A stretch of DNA of 64,000 nt, from positions 62,001 through 126,000 of the forward strand of contig JAHFUZ010000008.1 in the NCBI GenBank assembly GCA_023264815.1, written 5' to 3'. A program made the translations under genes and the position numbers. The notes under the pieces were generated by a model. The model searched no databases. It saw only the letters and a program-made list of their open reading frames with translations, and was not told the origin of the DNA. The stretch comes from Arthrobacter sp. (GTDB lineage: Bacteria > Actinomycetota > Actinomycetes > Actinomycetales > Micrococcaceae). Below, piece after piece: positions 1 to 9,095 of the stretch. Position 1 is the stretch's first letter, and every line of letters begins with the position of its first letter.

Positions 1-1
1 C

Positions 2-1060
2 CTTCCGAGGGGTTGGCACCTGATGCCGGTGTGCGAACTTTCGACTGCCCCGTACTCCCCGGAGCCTGCCGAATCCCGCGGCACTGCAGACTCCAGGGCA
101 GGCAGGGCAATGCGGGCCGTGAAGGGCTGGCGCCGGCGGATGGTTGCCCCCATGGAAACGGGGATTGTCCTTCGCGCCGTGGCCATCATCTTCATCGTCT
201 CCACCCACATTGGGTTCTTCCACTGGGAAGGAACCGCCCACGTACTCATCGCCGTCGCGGGCTACAACTTTGCCCGCTTCCAGCTGAACGGCACCCGCCG
301 CACCCGGTTTGGACGTCAACTGCGAAGCATCGCCCGGATTGTCGTTCCCAGTGTTGCGGTGATCGGATTGGCATTTGCCGTGACGGACTCGTACACATGG
401 GCCAATGTCTTCCTGTTGAACCCGCTGCTGGGCCCGGAAGGCTGGACCGACTACTCCCGGTTCTGGTTCATCGAAATCCTGGTCCATATCCTGCTGGGCC
501 TGGCCATCCTGCTGGCCATTCCGGCCGTTGACCGAGCCCAGCGCAGGTGGCCGTGGGCCTTCGCCCTGGCCTTGGTAGCAATTGACCTGCCGCTGCTTTA
601 TGGCCTGGTGGACAGCCGCTACCCAGGCCAGGGCCCTGTTCTGTGGCTGTTCGGGCTGGGATGGGCCGCCGCCGTGTCGCGGGCCCGGTGGCAGCAGGCC
701 ACCGTCACAGCCGTCGCCCTTTTCACCGTTCCGGCATCCTTTGACGACCAGTACCGGAGCGCAACCATACTGGTTGGCTTCCTCATCCTGCTCTGGCTCC
801 CCACCCTGGCCGTTCCGCGCGGACTCCACCGGCTCACCGCCCTGCTGGCAAGCGCCTCCCTGTACATCTACGTCACGCACTGGCTGGTGTACCCGCTCGT
901 GGATCCCGAGTACAAGGCCCTGGCTGTGCTTGCCTCCCTGGCAGCCGGCGCCCTCTACTGGGCCGCCGCCACCCGGGCCATGGGGTGGGTGGAAAAACGG
1001 TTCAGGAGGCGCGCGGCGCAGCCAACCTTCCGTCCCGCATCACCGCCACCGCATCCGTAA
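2..1060 (+). CDS. Acyltransferase-3-type membrane protein, 5' end outside window
   Basis: Integral membrane protein with about nine hydrophobic segments in the arrangement of the acyltransferase-3 family (O-acetylation or acylation of surface glycans or lipids). The motif STHIGFFHWEG near the first membrane helix resembles the family's conserved His segment, and the last helices are followed by a basic tail. The frame is open to the window edge with no stop. A Met codon at 23 exists, but the residues before and after it look equally coding, so the gene probably begins upstream, possibly with an extra N-terminal domain. The 3' end overlaps the convergent ABC ATPase gene by 59 bases. The exact substrate cannot be inferred. 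Confidence 0.65.
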   Translation, partial: LPRGWHLMPVCELSTAPYSPEPAESRGTADSRAGRAMRAVKGWRRRMVAPMETGIVLRAVAIIFIVSTHIGFFHWEGTAHVLIAVAGYNFARFQLNGTRRTRFGRQLRSIARIVVPSVAVIGLAFAVTDSYTWANVFLLNPLLGPEGWTDYSRFWFIEILVHILLGLAILLAIPAVDRAQRRWPWAFALALVAIDLPLLYGLVDSRYPGQGPVLWLFGLGWAAAVSRARWQQATVTAVALFTVPASFDDQYRSATILVGFLILLWLPTLAVPRGLHRLTALLASASLYIYVTHWLVYPLVDPEYKALAVLASLAAGALYWAAATRAMGWVEKRFRRRAAQPTFRPASPPPHP

Positions 1061-1739
1061 CCGGGACGAACTCGGTGTCGTGGGTGACCATCACGGTGGC
1101 CACCTGGAACTCGTCCGTGACCTGGCGGAGCAGCCCGACGACGGCGGCACTGCGCTCGTCGTCCAGCGCCGCCGTCGGCTCATCCACCAGCAGCACCGCG
1201 GGGTCACCCATCAGCGCCCGGGCGATGTTCACCCGCTGCCGCTGTCCGCCGGACAGCTGGTGCGGCCGCTTGTCCACACAGGAGGTGAGCCCCACGAGGC
1301 CCAGCAGGTCAAGGGCCCGGGAGCGGGCTGCCTTCAGCGGCTTTCCCCGCAGGTGGTGCCCCATCATTAACTGCTCGACGGCGGTGAGTGACGCCAGGAG
1401 GTTGGGCTGCTGGAAGATGATGCCCACCTTCTCCCGGCGCAGGGCAGTCAGGTCCGCGTCCCTCAGATCCGCCGTCGGAATTCCGTCGATCTCCACCTGC
1501 CCACTGGTGGGGCGGATCAGGGTGGCGGCCACCGCCAGGAGGCTGGATTTGCCCGAGCCGGACGGCCCCACCAGCGAGACCATCTGCCCCGCCGTAACTC
1601 CCAGGCTGACGTTGTCCAGGGCCTTGATGGTCCCGCCGCCGTCCGGGTATTCGAGGGTGACGTTGTGGAGCCACAGGGGAAGTGCAGAACTGCCGGCTGA
1701 GACGGCACGGGGCGTCAGGGACACCGAGGGGACAGCCAT
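1002..1739 (-). CDS. ABC transporter ATP-binding protein, MacB/LolD type
   Basis: A 245-residue ATPase that would energise the FtsX-like permease encoded just upstream. Walker A GPSGSGKS lies at residues 58-65, the signature LSGGQ at 162-166 and Walker B AVLLVDE at 181-187, so all nucleotide-binding elements are intact. Length and motifs fit the MacB/LolD class, which exports lipoproteins, peptides or antibiotics rather than importing nutrients. The start chosen (ATG 1739) has an AAAGG-like ribosome binding site. The longer open frame upstream overlaps the permease gene and is not protein-like. The gap to the permease stop is 37 bases, so the two form an operon. The gene runs antisense into the acyltransferase 3' end. 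Confidence 0.9.
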   Translation of the reverse strand: MAVPSVSLTPRAVSAGSSALPLWLHNVTLEYPDGGGTIKALDNVSLGVTAGQMVSLVGPSGSGKSSLLAVAATLIRPTSGQVEIDGIPTADLRDADLTALRREKVGIIFQQPNLLASLTAVEQLMMGHHLRGKPLKAARSRALDLLGLVGLTSCVDKRPHQLSGGQRQRVNIARALMGDPAVLLVDEPTAALDDERSAAVVGLLRQVTDEFQVATVMVTHDTEFVPVTDAVAVMRDGRLAAPRAS

Positions 1740-1776
1740 AACAAAGAACCTTTCGTGGAGGGGGTAAGAACGGATT

Positions 1777-2898
1777 TCAGTTGCCGCCGAGGGCAATGAG
1801 CGGGTCCACGGTGGTGACCCGCCGGACCGCCAGCGCCGCGCCGGCCAGGCCGAGCACAACAATCCCCAGCACGGGCAGCAACGTGGTGGCCGGGGTGACA
1901 AGGAACGGTGCGGCCTGCGCCGCCGCGACCCCGCCAAGGACGCCCACCGCCCCGCCAAGCCCCGCGCCGGCCACAAGCACAACCAATGCCTGGGTCATCG
2001 CGTCGCGCAGTACGTAGCTGCCGGACGCACCCATCGCCTTGAGCACGGCGATGTCCCGGGTCCGCTGGACCGTCCACACGGTCAGGAACGCCACGATCAC
2101 CAGCGCCGAGATCCCGTACAGGAACCCCTGCATCAGCATCAGCGAGCCGTTCTCGCTCTTAAAGGAACCCAGCGCCTGGAACGAACCCGTCCGGCTGGCG
2201 CTGACGGTGCGCGCCGCGGCATTCGCGGCGTCCTCGTCCACCACCGCCCCGTCCTTGTAGGTGACTGCGACGACGGTTGCCACCGCAGGGTTCCCCGCTG
2301 CCGGCGCGAGGTGCGCCACCTCAGCCCAGGTGGGCAGCGCCGTCCACACCACTCCGGTGTGGGAGTACCACTGGTCAGCCACGACGGCGGCCACCGTCAG
2401 GCCGGTGCCGCCCACCGTGGCCGTGTCGCCGACGTCGAGCGCCAGGTCCTCGGCAACGGTGGACCCGATCACCACTGTCCCTGCCCGCACCGGCGACGGC
2501 GCCAGAACCCCGTCCGCCGCAACGCCGAACACGGCCACATTGGTGGTCCCGCCGTCGCCCGCCTGGAGACGTGACTGGCTGATGCCGAGCGGCTCGGCCG
2601 ACGCGACCCCGGGCGCCTGCGCCCATACATCAACCTGCGCGGCGGTCACTTCGCTCTCGGTGAAGGAAGCCGTGGGCTGGTTGCTGCCCGGCGCCCCGAA
2701 GACGATGCTGTCCACCGGACGGGACCCGCCTGGGCCAGAACTGGCCCCCAGCTTTCCGATCGCGGAGGTGGACTGGTCGCCCAGGCCGGCGGTGAGCCCG
2801 GACAGCAGCACGAGCAGCAGCGTCACGAGGGCCACCACACCGCCCATCAGGGCGAACCGGCCTTTGGCGAACCGGATGTCACGAATAGCGAGAAACAC
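1777..2898 (-). CDS. FtsX-like ABC transporter permease
   Basis: A 373-residue membrane subunit partnering the downstream ATPase. An N-terminal membrane helix (about residues 15-38) is followed by a large extracytoplasmic MacB-PCD-like domain (about 40-250) and a C-terminal FtsX block of three helices (about 260-370) containing the typical segment RTRDIAVLKAMGAS. The start is GTG at 2898, preceded by GGAAG. The gene is divergent from a histidine kinase-response regulator operon. That pairing is common when a two-component system senses a toxic compound handled by the exporter, so the ABC pair is a likely target of that system (inference). Confidence 0.88.
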   Translation of the reverse strand: MFLAIRDIRFAKGRFALMGGVVALVTLLLVLLSGLTAGLGDQSTSAIGKLGASSGPGGSRPVDSIVFGAPGSNQPTASFTESEVTAAQVDVWAQAPGVASAEPLGISQSRLQAGDGGTTNVAVFGVAADGVLAPSPVRAGTVVIGSTVAEDLALDVGDTATVGGTGLTVAAVVADQWYSHTGVVWTALPTWAEVAHLAPAAGNPAVATVVAVTYKDGAVVDEDAANAAARTVSASRTGSFQALGSFKSENGSLMLMQGFLYGISALVIVAFLTVWTVQRTRDIAVLKAMGASGSYVLRDAMTQALVVLVAGAGLGGAVGVLGGVAAAQAAPFLVTPATTLLPVLGIVVLGLAGAALAVRRVTTVDPLIALGGN

Positions 2899-2997
2899 GC
2901 TGCACTTCCTTCACATGAGGGTGGATTTCCTTCTCCATCCAGACTCCCGCGCATCGGCGCAGCCCACATCGGGGAAGCGGTTGAGCCGCGCGGAATG

Positions 2998-3023
2998 AAA
3001 GGTTGAGTGGTCCGTCAACCTTT
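2998..3023. promoter_or_regulatory. Inverted repeat between ABC exporter and two-component genes
   Basis: Perfect 9-bp arms AAAGGTTGA and TCAACCTTT are separated by 8 bases. It sits in the 166-base divergent intergenic region, about 100 bases from the permease start and 42 bases from the kinase start. It is a plausible operator for the LuxR-type response regulator encoded to the right, but no binding data are available. Confidence 0.45.
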
Positions 3024-3064
3024 TGATTGATCCGCCCGCGGGCTGCGGAGCCTAAGCTGGGGGA

Positions 3065-4357
3065 ATGCCTGCCGCGGACTCCCAGACCACCCCCTCGGGC
3101 GCCGCCATCCTGCGGTTCCTGCGCGTTACGCTGCACGTCGGGTTTGCCGTGCTGCTGCTGGTGGCCATCCTGCGGCTGCACCTCGCGCAGGCACTGCCCG
3201 ACGCCGGTGCTGACGCAGGTGCGCGGCGCTTCGTTTGGTCCGCGCTCGCCGTCGCGCTTGCCGCCGCCTACCTCGCCGGCACCCTGCTGGAAAAGCGGTA
3301 CGACGCCGGCCGCTCCACGTTCAACCCGCACCCGTACGCCGTGCCGTGGCTGGGCCTGGTCACGTCACTGTGGGGCGTCCTCCTCGCCGGCAGCGCCGAG
3401 TTCTCCTGGGTGGCCTTTCCGCTGTTCTTCCTGCACCTGCACGTGCTGCCCCGCCGGATCGCGCTGTTCACCATCTCCGTCATGACGGCGGCTGTGGTGG
3501 CGTCGCAGTGGATGGCCAGCGGCCTGCCGTCGCCCGCACTGCCGCTGGTCCTGGGCCCGGTCCTGGGTGCCGTGTTCGCCGTGATCACCGGGCTCGCCTA
3601 CCGCGCGCTCTACCTCGAGGGGGAGGCGCAGCGCCTGGCCGCGGACGAGCTCCGGCGCACCCGGGCAGAGCTGGCCAGGACCCAGCATGAGGCCGGCGTC
3701 GCGGCCGAGCGCGAACGCCTGGCCCGCGAAATCCACGACACCCTGGCGCAGGGACTGTCCAGCATCGTCCTCGTGGCCCGCGCCGCGGAAAAGTCCCTGG
3801 CCGGCGGCGACCTTGCCACCGCAGCCGAACGGGTCGCGCTGGTCCAGCAGACGGCGTCGGAGAATCTGTCCGAGGCCCGAAGTTTTGTCCGCGGCCTCAC
3901 GGCGCCGCGGCTCCAGGAGTCATCACTGCCCGAAACACTTGGAAGGCTCTGTGCCGAGACCGAAACCCTCGCCGCCGCCCGCGGAGAACGGCTCCGCTGC
4001 CGGTTCGAGCTCGTAGGCAACGCCGCCGAACTGCCGCCGCAGTACAGCGTCACGCTGCTCCGCGCCGCACAGGCGAGCCTCGCCAACGTCAGGCAGCACG
4101 CGAAGGCGGGCACCGCCGTCGTCACCCTCGCGTACCTCGGGGACGAGGTCACGCTGGACGTGTACGACGACGGCACGGGCTTTGAGCCCGGCGCGCCATG
4201 TCCCGGGGTGGCCGGCAGGGCGGACGGGAGCGGCTTTGGCCTGCGCTCGCTGGCCGCCCGCGTGGCCGAACTGAACGGTTCACTGGACGTGGAGTCAGCG
4301 CCGGGGGAGGGCACCGTCGTCGCCGTCCGGCTGCCGCTCACGGGGGAGTTGCGGTGA
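3065..4357 (+). CDS. Sensor histidine kinase (NarL/DesK class, HisKA_3)
   Basis: A 430-residue membrane sensor kinase. Five to six hydrophobic segments fill residues 15-180, followed by a short coiled region and the dimerisation/phosphoacceptor motif REIHDTLAQG with the phosphorylated His at 224. A C-terminal HATPase domain ends with DDGTGFEP and GFGLRSLAARV. The H-box form is that of the HisKA_3 family, which pairs with LuxR-type regulators, in agreement with the next gene. Its stop overlaps the next start as TGATG, indicating translational coupling. The sensory region is intramembrane, so the signal may be lipid- or membrane-related (inference). Confidence 0.93.
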   Translation: MPAADSQTTPSGAAILRFLRVTLHVGFAVLLLVAILRLHLAQALPDAGADAGARRFVWSALAVALAAAYLAGTLLEKRYDAGRSTFNPHPYAVPWLGLVTSLWGVLLAGSAEFSWVAFPLFFLHLHVLPRRIALFTISVMTAAVVASQWMASGLPSPALPLVLGPVLGAVFAVITGLAYRALYLEGEAQRLAADELRRTRAELARTQHEAGVAAERERLAREIHDTLAQGLSSIVLVARAAEKSLAGGDLATAAERVALVQQTASENLSEARSFVRGLTAPRLQESSLPETLGRLCAETETLAAARGERLRCRFELVGNAAELPPQYSVTLLRAAQASLANVRQHAKAGTAVVTLAYLGDEVTLDVYDDGTGFEPGAPCPGVAGRADGSGFGLRSLAARVAELNGSLDVESAPGEGTVVAVRLPLTGELR

Positions 4358-5010
4358 TGGGGGCGTTGCGCATCCTGCTGGTGGACGACCATCCCGTGGT
4401 CCGCGCGGGCCTGCGCGCCATGCTGACCGAATTCGACGACTTCAGCGTGGCTGCCGAGGCAGCCGACGGTGACGCGGCGCTGCGTGAACTCGCCCGGCTC
4501 CGGGCCCTGGGCGAGCGTGTGGACGTGGTGCTGATGGACCTGCAGATGGGTGCCGGCATGGACGGCGTCACGGCCACGGCGGCCATCCGGCAACTGGACG
4601 CGCCGCCGCCGGTCCTGATCCTCACCACCTACGACACCCAGGCGGACATCCTGGCCGCGGTGGAGGCCGGCGCCAGCGGCTACATGCTCAAGGACGCGCC
4701 GCCGGAGCAGATCCGCCAGGCCGTGCTGTCCGCCGCGGCCGGCCGGACAGCACTGGCGCCCAAGGTCGCGGCGCTGCTGATGTCGCGGATCAGCAGCCCG
4801 GAAACGGCGCTGACTCCGCGCGAGGTGCAGCTGCTGGAGCTCCTGGCCACCGGCCTGACCAACCGCGCCATCGCACGGCAGCTCTTCATTTCCGAGGCCA
4901 CCGTCAAAACCCACCTGGTGCACATCTACGGCAAGCTGGGCGTGGACAACCGCACGTCCGCCATCGCCCTGGCCGCGCAGCGCCGGATCATCCGCACGCC
5001 GGGTACCTGA
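4357..5010 (+). CDS. LuxR/NarL-family response regulator
   Basis: A 217-residue cytoplasmic transcription regulator. The receiver domain (residues 4-125) carries the acidic pair at D10-D11 and phosphoacceptor D61 in VVLMDLQM. A LuxR-type HTH occupies about 150-205 (LTPREVQLLELLATG, then ISEATVKTHL). The start is ATG 4357, overlapping the kinase stop; the open frame extending further upstream lies inside the kinase gene and is not used. It is the cognate partner of the preceding kinase and probably controls the divergent ABC exporter. Confidence 0.95.
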   Translation: MGALRILLVDDHPVVRAGLRAMLTEFDDFSVAAEAADGDAALRELARLRALGERVDVVLMDLQMGAGMDGVTATAAIRQLDAPPPVLILTTYDTQADILAAVEAGASGYMLKDAPPEQIRQAVLSAAAGRTALAPKVAALLMSRISSPETALTPREVQLLELLATGLTNRAIARQLFISEATVKTHLVHIYGKLGVDNRTSAIALAAQRRIIRTPGT

Positions 5011-5101
5011 GCCTCCGGGACCTCGAGCGGCCGGTTGTCAGTGCGGCCGGGATCGCTTCGAACCCCGGTGGAGCCGGGCGCTGCGCCCTAGACTTGGTCC
5101 C

Positions 5102-6115
5102 ATGAGCAACCTGGAGACCGCCCCGGAAGAAGTTGTGTGCGAGTCGGAGGAAAGCGTCGCGGGCCTGGAGGTCCTCGTGCCGCGGGAAGTCCCGCTCGGC
5201 GGTGTGCGCGCCATGACTGTCCGCCGGACGCTGCCCCAGAAGCGGCGGAGCCTGATCGGGGCATGGTGTTTCCTGGACCATTACGGGCCGGACCTCGTTC
5301 CCGAATCGGGCGGAATGAACGTCGCCAGGCATCCGCACACGGGGCTCGCCACCGTCAGTTGGCTGTTCACCGGAACCATCGCCCACCGCGATTCCGCCGG
5401 GTTTGCCGCGACCGTCCGTCCCGGTGAGGTGAACCTGATGGTTGCCGGCAGGGGCATCTCGCACCAGGAGTTCTCCACCCCGAAGACCACCATCCTGCAC
5501 GGTGCCCAGCTGTGGTTTGCCCTGCCCGAGGCGACCCGCCACATGGCACCCACCTTTGAGCACTATGCCCCGGAACCGGTGCGGGGCGAGGGAAGCGAGC
5601 TCAAAGTCTTCCTTGGGGCATTGGCCGGTTCGGCGTCGCCCGTTAAGACCTACACCCCGCCGCTGGTGGGCGCGGAAGCCGTCCTTCATGCCGGGGCCCG
5701 GCTGGAACTGGACCTCGATCCCTCGTTCGAGCACGGCATCCTGGTGGACACCGGCGATGTCCGCCTCGACGGCGGAGTGCTGCCGGTGGACCACCTCGGC
5801 TACCTCCCCACCGGGCGCACACGCGTGGTCCTGGAAGCCGGAAATACTCCAGCCAGGATCCTCCTCATTGGCGGGGAGCCGCTGGGCGAGCAGATCGTGA
5901 TGTGGTGGAACTTCGTGGGCAGGACCCACCAGGAGGTCGCCTCCTACCGGGCGGCGTGGCAGGCGGAAATCGGGGCCGAACCCGCGCAGGAGCAGGATGC
6001 CGGAACCTATCCGGACGGCGCGCCGTTCCCGCGGTTCGGTCCGTTCCCCGACGGCATGCCGGCCCCTTTGCCGGCGCCGGTACTGCCCAACGTCCAGCTG
6101 AGGCCGCGTGGCTGA
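5102..6115 (+). CDS. Pirin family protein
   Basis: A 337-residue bicupin of the pirin family. The metal ligands expected from human pirin are present: H77 and H79 in HPHTG, H121 and E123 in HQEF. The N-terminal cupin spans about 25-150 and the pirin C-terminal cupin about 190-300. Some members are quercetin 2,3-dioxygenases and others are redox-dependent transcription cofactors, so the precise role cannot be read here. It stands alone, 91 bases after the response regulator. The proline-rich C-terminal tail has the pattern FPRFGPFPDG. Confidence 0.9.
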   Translation: MSNLETAPEEVVCESEESVAGLEVLVPREVPLGGVRAMTVRRTLPQKRRSLIGAWCFLDHYGPDLVPESGGMNVARHPHTGLATVSWLFTGTIAHRDSAGFAATVRPGEVNLMVAGRGISHQEFSTPKTTILHGAQLWFALPEATRHMAPTFEHYAPEPVRGEGSELKVFLGALAGSASPVKTYTPPLVGAEAVLHAGARLELDLDPSFEHGILVDTGDVRLDGGVLPVDHLGYLPTGRTRVVLEAGNTPARILLIGGEPLGEQIVMWWNFVGRTHQEVASYRAAWQAEIGAEPAQEQDAGTYPDGAPFPRFGPFPDGMPAPLPAPVLPNVQLRPRG

Positions 6116-6195
6116 CATCCGCTGGCAGCCAGCCGTGCTGCCGTGCGATGCGATACTGGGGGTTGCATCACATCGACGTTGGGGGAACAACGGAA

Positions 6196-7356
6196 ATGGT
6201 TCTGGATACGGCAACCCTGAGGATCGCTTTCGGGGTGATGGCCCTGGTGCTCGGGCTGCTGTTCTATTTCTCGTCCTACCGCACCACGCGCTCGCCGTAC
6301 AGCGGCTGGTGGTGTGTGGCGCTGGGGTTTTTCCTGGGCGGGGCAACTGCCTTCCTCCTTAACGGGACCGCCCACCAGTGGTGGGCCAATACGCTGGGCA
6401 ACGTCCTGCTGGTCAACGGCGGCGTGGCTGTCTGGGCGGGCGCCCGGTCGCTCCGCGACGTGCCGCCCAAGCGATGGGTCTTTACCGGACTGCCGGCGAT
6501 CACCCTGGTGGCCACCGCCATCGACCATCCCGGCACCAACGTCTGGGCCGGCGGGCCGGTCTTCCTCGCCGCGATGTGCCTGACGATGGGGCTGGCGTCA
6601 CAGGAACTCTGGCGGCTGGAGCCCGGCTATTCACGCGCCCGGGTGCCTATGGCGGCGGCGGCCGGATTCATGTCTGTCTTCTATCTCGCCCGGCTGGTGG
6701 TCTTCCTCATTGACGGCCAAAGCGGCCCCATATTTGTCACCTTCTTCGGGTCGGCGGTGACCACCATGGTGACCATGGTGCTGCTGGTGGTGGTGTCCTT
6801 CAGCATGGCCGGGCTCAGCACCGAACAGCAGACCCGCGCCCTGCGCATGGTGGCTACCCGCGATGACCTCACCGGCCTGCTCAACCGCAAAGGGTTCCTG
6901 GACCTCGCCGCGCCGCTGCTGAGGGACCGCACCGTCACGCAGGGCAAAGGCGCCCTCATCCTCGCGGACCTGGACCATTTCAAGGAAGTCAACGACACCT
7001 ACGGGCATGCCGCCGGCGACATGGCGCTGCAGGCCTTTGCGGGTGCCTGCCAGGACACCGTCCGGTCCACGGACCTCGTGGGCAGGTACGGCGGCGAAGA
7101 GTTCGTCGTCCTGATCCCTGGGGCGTCGTCTACGCGGGCCGGGCTTGTTGCGGAGGAAATCAGCCGGCGCCTGGCCCAGGTCAACGCGGCCGACGGGCTG
7201 AAGATGCCCACAGTCAGCTACGGCGTGGCACTGTACCACGCCGGCACAAGGGATGTTGAGGACCTCATCGCCGCCGCCGACGAAGCCCTCTACACAGCCA
7301 AGTCCCAGGGCCGGAACCGCACCGTCCACAGCGACCGCAGCGCTGGACCGCTCTAG
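6196..7356 (+). CDS. Membrane diguanylate cyclase (GGDEF)
   Basis: A 386-residue protein with six to seven membrane helices in residues 5-205 and a C-terminal GGDEF domain (about 215-380) that makes cyclic di-GMP from two GTP. The active-site motif is GGEEF at 299-303. The allosteric inhibition site RSTD at 290-293 sits exactly five residues before it, so the enzyme should be catalytically active and product-inhibited. The N-terminal part is an uncharacterised membrane sensor. I chose ATG 6196, preceded by GGGGGA. The open frame further upstream overlaps the pirin gene. The 3' end overlaps the convergent SulP gene by four bases (shared CTAG). Confidence 0.92.
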   Translation: MVLDTATLRIAFGVMALVLGLLFYFSSYRTTRSPYSGWWCVALGFFLGGATAFLLNGTAHQWWANTLGNVLLVNGGVAVWAGARSLRDVPPKRWVFTGLPAITLVATAIDHPGTNVWAGGPVFLAAMCLTMGLASQELWRLEPGYSRARVPMAAAAGFMSVFYLARLVVFLIDGQSGPIFVTFFGSAVTTMVTMVLLVVVSFSMAGLSTEQQTRALRMVATRDDLTGLLNRKGFLDLAAPLLRDRTVTQGKGALILADLDHFKEVNDTYGHAAGDMALQAFAGACQDTVRSTDLVGRYGGEEFVVLIPGASSTRAGLVAEEISRRLAQVNAADGLKMPTVSYGVALYHAGTRDVEDLIAAADEALYTAKSQGRNRTVHSDRSAGPL

Positions 7357-8879
7357 TTCAGCTTTCCCGCCAGCCGCTCCCGCATCCGGATGCTCGCCTC
7401 GTTCAGCCCGATCAGCTCCACGTCCCGCCCGTGCCGCCGGTACTTTTCCGTGACGGCGTCCAGCACCGCGATGGTTGAGGCGTCCCACAGGTGCGAGGCA
7501 TGCAGGTCCACGATCACCCGGTCAATGTCCGGCCCGGCGTCGAGCGCGTACTCAAACTGGGTGTAGAGGTCGTTGGAGGAGGCAAAAAACAGTTCGCCGT
7601 CCACCGTATACGTGGCCACGTTGTCGCCGTTAAGTTCGACGACGGTCCGCTCCACTGTGGCAAAGTGCGCCACCCGCCGGGCGAACAGGGCCATGGCGGC
7701 CAGCACCCCGGCACCCACCCCGATGGCCAGGTTGTGCGTCACGGACACCACAGCCACGGTGATCACCATAACGGCGGTCTCGGACTTGGGCATCCGCCGC
7801 AGCGTCTTAGGCGCGATCGAGTGCCAGTCGAAGGTGATGGCCGAAACGAAGATCATCACGGCCACCAGGGCAGCCATCGGGATCATGCCCACAACGTCGC
7901 CGAGCGCCATCACCAGGACCAGCAGGAACACGCCGGCCAGGAACGTGGACACCCGGCTGCGCGCGCCGGAGCCCTTGACGTTGATCATGGTCTGCCCGAT
8001 CACCGCGCAGCCACCCATCCCGCCGAAGAAGCCGGTGACGATGTTCGCCACGCCCTGGCCCCAGGACTCCCGGGTCTTGTTGGAGCGCGTGTCCGTGATG
8101 TCGTCCACCAGCTTGGCGGTCATCAGCGATTCCAGCAGCCCCACCAGCGCCATGGAGAGCGAGAACGGCGCAATGACCTGGAACGTCTCGAAGGTCAGCG
8201 GAATGTTCGGGATGAACAGCGACGGCAGGCTTTCCGGCAACTGGCCCTTGTCCTGGACGGTGGGGATATCCACCCCGGCAAGGACCGTGAACAGGGTGAG
8301 CACCACGATCGCCACCAACGGCGAGGGCACCGCCGTCGTAATCCTCGGCAATCCCACCACGATCACCAGGCCAACCGCCACGAGCGGGTACACCAGCCAC
8401 GGGACCCCGATCAGTTCGGGGAGCTGGGCCATGAACACCAGCAGGGCCAGCGCGTTCACGAAGCCCACCATCACCGAACGCGGAATGAACCGCATGAGCC
8501 GGGTGACGCCAAGCACCGCCAGCAGGATCTGGAAGACGCCCGCCAGGATCACGGCCGCGATGAGGTGGTCCAGCCCGTGGCTGCGCATCAGCGGGGCGAT
8601 CACCAGTGCCACGGCACCGGTGGCGGCGGAAATCATGGCCGGCCGGCCGCCCACAAACGAGATGGTGACAGCCATGGTGAAGGACGCGAAGAGGCCAATC
8701 CGCGGATCCACGCCGGCGATCACCGAAAACGCGATTGCCTCCGGAATCAGCGCCAGCGCCACCACCAGGCCGGCGAGTGCCTCGGTCTTCAGCCGCCGCG
8801 GCGAACGTAATGTGGCGCGGACCGACTGGAGCTGGTGGGGCGTGCTGGTCCGGGCATCGGTTGCGCGTGGTGCGGCCAT
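7353..8879 (-). CDS. SulP family anion transporter with STAS domain
   Basis: A 508-residue permease. About ten to twelve membrane segments span residues 30-400, including the SulP pattern around ALIPEAIAFSVIAG and the GGMGGCAVIGQTMINVKSG-like region (here GGMGGCAVIGQTMINVKGSG). A C-terminal STAS domain follows (about 415-508, IDRVIVDLHASHLWDAST). SulP proteins carry sulfate, bicarbonate, dicarboxylates or other anions by proton or sodium symport. The neighbours do not identify the substrate, so sulfate should not be assumed. The start ATG 8879 was chosen because the upstream extension is not protein-like. It is divergent from the MptB-like gene, with 216 bases between them. Confidence 0.9.
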   Translation of the reverse strand: MAAPRATDARTSTPHQLQSVRATLRSPRRLKTEALAGLVVALALIPEAIAFSVIAGVDPRIGLFASFTMAVTISFVGGRPAMISAATGAVALVIAPLMRSHGLDHLIAAVILAGVFQILLAVLGVTRLMRFIPRSVMVGFVNALALLVFMAQLPELIGVPWLVYPLVAVGLVIVVGLPRITTAVPSPLVAIVVLTLFTVLAGVDIPTVQDKGQLPESLPSLFIPNIPLTFETFQVIAPFSLSMALVGLLESLMTAKLVDDITDTRSNKTRESWGQGVANIVTGFFGGMGGCAVIGQTMINVKGSGARSRVSTFLAGVFLLVLVMALGDVVGMIPMAALVAVMIFVSAITFDWHSIAPKTLRRMPKSETAVMVITVAVVSVTHNLAIGVGAGVLAAMALFARRVAHFATVERTVVELNGDNVATYTVDGELFFASSNDLYTQFEYALDAGPDIDRVIVDLHASHLWDASTIAVLDAVTEKYRRHGRDVELIGLNEASIRMRERLAGKLN

Positions 8880-9095
8880 GGCATGGGTCCGTTCGTGCTG
8901 GTGAAGCGCGGTTTGGCGGCTTCTGCCTTTGTGGGATGACGGGTGGCGCGCCGCTTCGACGGGAAAGGAGGGGGCGCGTCCACCCCTACCAGTCTGGGGT
9001 ACGCCGCAGCGCAACTGCTAAAATGGCGTGGTTGTAGACCGGCCTATAGCTGGCTTCAGCCAGCGCCGTAACGTAAGTAGGGGACCACACAAGAG

